NCBI RefSeq assembly: GCF_003182155.1 | Contig: NZ_QGTG01000001.1 | Coordinates: 726,390 to 790,389, forward strand | Source: Chitinophaga sp. S165 | GTDB lineage: Bacteria; Bacteroidota; Bacteroidia; Chitinophagales; Chitinophagaceae | Length of the DNA: 64,000 bases | Direction of reading: 5' to 3' | In this document: positions 63,401 to 64,000 of the stretch, piece after piece | Layout of the letters: every line of letters begins with the position of its first letter | Position numbering within the stretch: the stretch's first letter is position 1 | Notes under the pieces: generated by a model | What the model was told of the DNA's origin: nothing | Databases searched by the model: none | Seen by the model: only the letters and a program-made list of their open reading frames with translations | Translations under genes and position numbers: made by a program

Positions 63401-64000
63401 GTTTCGGAACAGAAAAACCATATTCTCCTTCTGCCAGGTATTTACCATACAGATCATCTGTATCTACTACAGGCGCTACAACAGGTGATAACTGTTGCGG
63501 GTCAAACAGTCCATATCCATTTTCCGCAGTAAAATTGTTTGTTTCTCCGCCGCCGGAAAGCTGTTCAAGTAATATTTCCTCCTTCTGGGAAATACTCTTT
63601 CTTGCTTTAAACGTTTCCAGTAATTCGGGTAATGCGGTCAATTCCCTTTTTTGCTGTTGCATTTGCAAGGCAATGTCCAGCCCTGCCAGTCGTTGTTCAC
63701 CATCCCCCTGCAACAGAGAACGTGTAATATCGCTTAATAAACTATCTGACTGTTTGAGCAGCAGTGCTATGACTTTAGCTCTTATTGTACCACTTTTCCG
63801 TTTCAGCAATTCCTTGAATACACCAGATTCTTCAGCAGTCAGCGTAGTTGTTGCCAGTCCTTTAAATGCTGCATCCAGCAGAAACTCTCCTCTTTCTTTC
63901 AATATGCGGAAACAGAAATTACGCTGGTAATCAGTTACAGGCTTTAGCTCTTTCTTTTCCGCCCAGTAATAACTTGTATGGTCAGGCAAGACTACTCTAG
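60420..64000 (-). CDS. DUF4132-domain protein, C-terminal part (cut by window edge)
   Basis: The frame is open through the right edge, so the TTG at 63989 is not necessarily the start and the protein is longer than 1,189 residues. It is a large, soluble, mostly helical protein with armadillo-like or HEAT-like stretches (LKRKSGTIRAKVIALLLKQS, LLQGDGEQRLAGLDIALQ). The DUF4132 domain lies near the C-terminus (~875-1060; FKQVFRELYLPLAEEL, GRYAGH-like RRYAGHQVQPSQ). The end of the protein reads DIDLVVSVAHVGGVDPETSH and RGRLFLPFADDDPKSAELIS. DUF4132 is found in MolR-like proteins and near MoxR/VWA/SWIM genes in predicted conflict or regulatory systems. Those neighbours would lie right of the window. 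Confidence 0.85.
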   Translation of the reverse strand, partial: RVVLPDHTSYYWAEKKELKPVTDYQRNFCFRILKERGEFLLDAAFKGLATTTLTAEESGVFKELLKRKSGTIRAKVIALLLKQSDSLLSDITRSLLQGDGEQRLAGLDIALQMQQQKRELTALPELLETFKARKSISQKEEILLEQLSGGGETNNFTAENGYGLFDPQQLSPVVAPVVDTDDLYGKYLAEGEYGFSVPKQSIRVALQGLYDLFIAHKDYEYETVNYDNTRSAMLLGNMFLPKKGYHHKYASPREEYEDHPLPEVWEEWYQSSGLAPRDLFLLNIIAVQRDSISTDRESSFALPYIPVLDELVPDSMQDDNLQYRWYNPLTRITGALSFIHPFEEQDDFLIGATTRIFAALPDDVLYHKDEDDDEDDDRYYRWQDGWQGNNLLDLFLDKIDSHKLPDHLVEKCWQLFHWRQFTGLEENIVHHLPPLSIFCRAFKLGVISESEMYRGMLSGDNIRTLSFVKKPGESNNYFDLYPFLTPMFDRLREHLLDIELKRGDSATPVTRLVQELQWLGGVQRFVSIMAGLGKTALHRGYVYSSNEYSKQQMFSALLKRCYPLVTDTQEIFEECVSKLKVSDTQLLEAAVYAPQWQKFISRYLNWKGLDAGIWWMHAHTKTSGYGEDNAEAESEIARYSAVDIQDFRDGAVDKDWFETAYKELGQEHWQKVYDAAKYVSDGNGHRRARLYADVMTGDLKLKEVAQKVKEKRDQDYLRIYGLIPLNKSNAEKDVLSRYEYIQQFKKESKQFGAQKQTSEGLAIRIAMENLARNAGYADPVRLTWAMETKQVRDILSKETQVQYDDVLIGLVINEDGEADVVAFRNDKKLASVPAKYKKDKKVLELSEFKKTLREQLRRSRKALEDAMVRGDGFQLEELGNLFTHPVISKHLQKLVFIGKKGHGFYSGGQLTSANGKMTTPTNDELIRVAHCTDLYASGEWSDYQRSAFDQQLQQPFKQVFRELYLPLAEELQDKAVSRRYAGHQVQPSQTVALLKSRGWKVDYEEGLQKVFHKEGFVAKMYAQANWFTPAEVETPVLEEVIFHDLKTYNNVAFEDINPRIFSEVMRDIDLVVSVAHVGGVDPETSHSSIEMRTALLRETARLFKLENVTVSGTHAKIAGHHGEYSVHLGSAVVHQMPGRYLSILPVHSQQRGRLFLPFADDDPKSAELISKVLLLARDKEIQDPTILQQLKF

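Noticed and set aside
1..64000. Search for tRNA, rRNA, integrase, transposase, toxin-antitoxin or restriction genes
   Set aside because: No supporting motif or gene was found by reading. A scan with tRNAscan-SE and an IS database would be decisive.

Overview
The window looks like chromosomal DNA of a Bacteroidota bacterium, most likely a Chitinophagaceae (Chitinophaga-like) species; the family-level placement is inference from gene content. Supporting signs are a SusC/SusD pair, a FecR-type anti-sigma factor, type IX secretion (T9SS) C-terminal sorting domains plus a PorV-like protein, OmpA-domain surface proteins, DUF4251 and PA2169-type proteins, TAnnTTTG-like -7 promoter elements and few Shine-Dalgarno sequences. 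I see no rRNA, tRNA, insertion sequence, prophage, integrase or CRISPR array.

Layout. 1-8.5 kb: a cut-off FecR gene, a secreted GH92 alpha-mannosidase, a three-gene surface operon (tail-fibre-like protein ending in an OmpA domain, a small T9SS-tagged protein, a periplasmic VOC protein) and an MscS channel. 8.6-18.6 kb: a DEAD-box helicase and a signalling district (a receiver domain with a C-terminal membrane anchor, a GT4 glycosyltransferase, a sigma-54 type response regulator followed by an HPt protein, and a hybrid-less histidine kinase), interspersed with small stress-type proteins and a methyltransferase. A four-copy array of covarying GC-rich hairpins lies directly before the sigma-54 regulator. 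18.9-25.3 kb: susD/susC and a double-OmpA protein. 25.4-31.4 kb: DUF1304, a Cys-rich mini membrane protein, a divergent SDR/HxlR pair with direct-repeat operator candidates, a CNNM/CorC transporter and a YfhO-type membrane protein. 31.4-37.1 kb: a gene-poor stretch with a 61-bp minisatellite, a coiled-coil protein, a structured 3' region, an M23 peptidase, a Tat-exported sugar isomerase-like protein and a conserved unknown.

37.2-49.7 kb is dominated by one ~3,744-residue T9SS adhesin (LamG, C-type lectin, 31 Ig-like repeats, sorting domain), followed by a porV homologue in the same orientation with a perfect 15-bp hairpin between them. A LuxR-type response regulator is divergent from it, with an inverted-repeat operator candidate between. 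The 19 central Ig repeats are each exactly 273 bp and show recent two-unit homogenisation.

49.9-64 kb: a TlpA-like thiol-disulfide protein, a MacB/FtsX permease, small conserved proteins, a tightly packed three-gene envelope operon with no recognised function (barrel with a periplasmic coiled coil, Ig-like secreted protein, small secreted protein), YwbE, and a DUF4132 protein that runs off the right edge. The most plausible undescribed units are the adhesin/PorV/LuxR module, the hairpin array before the sigma-54 regulator, and the three-gene envelope operon. All functional links among them are inference.
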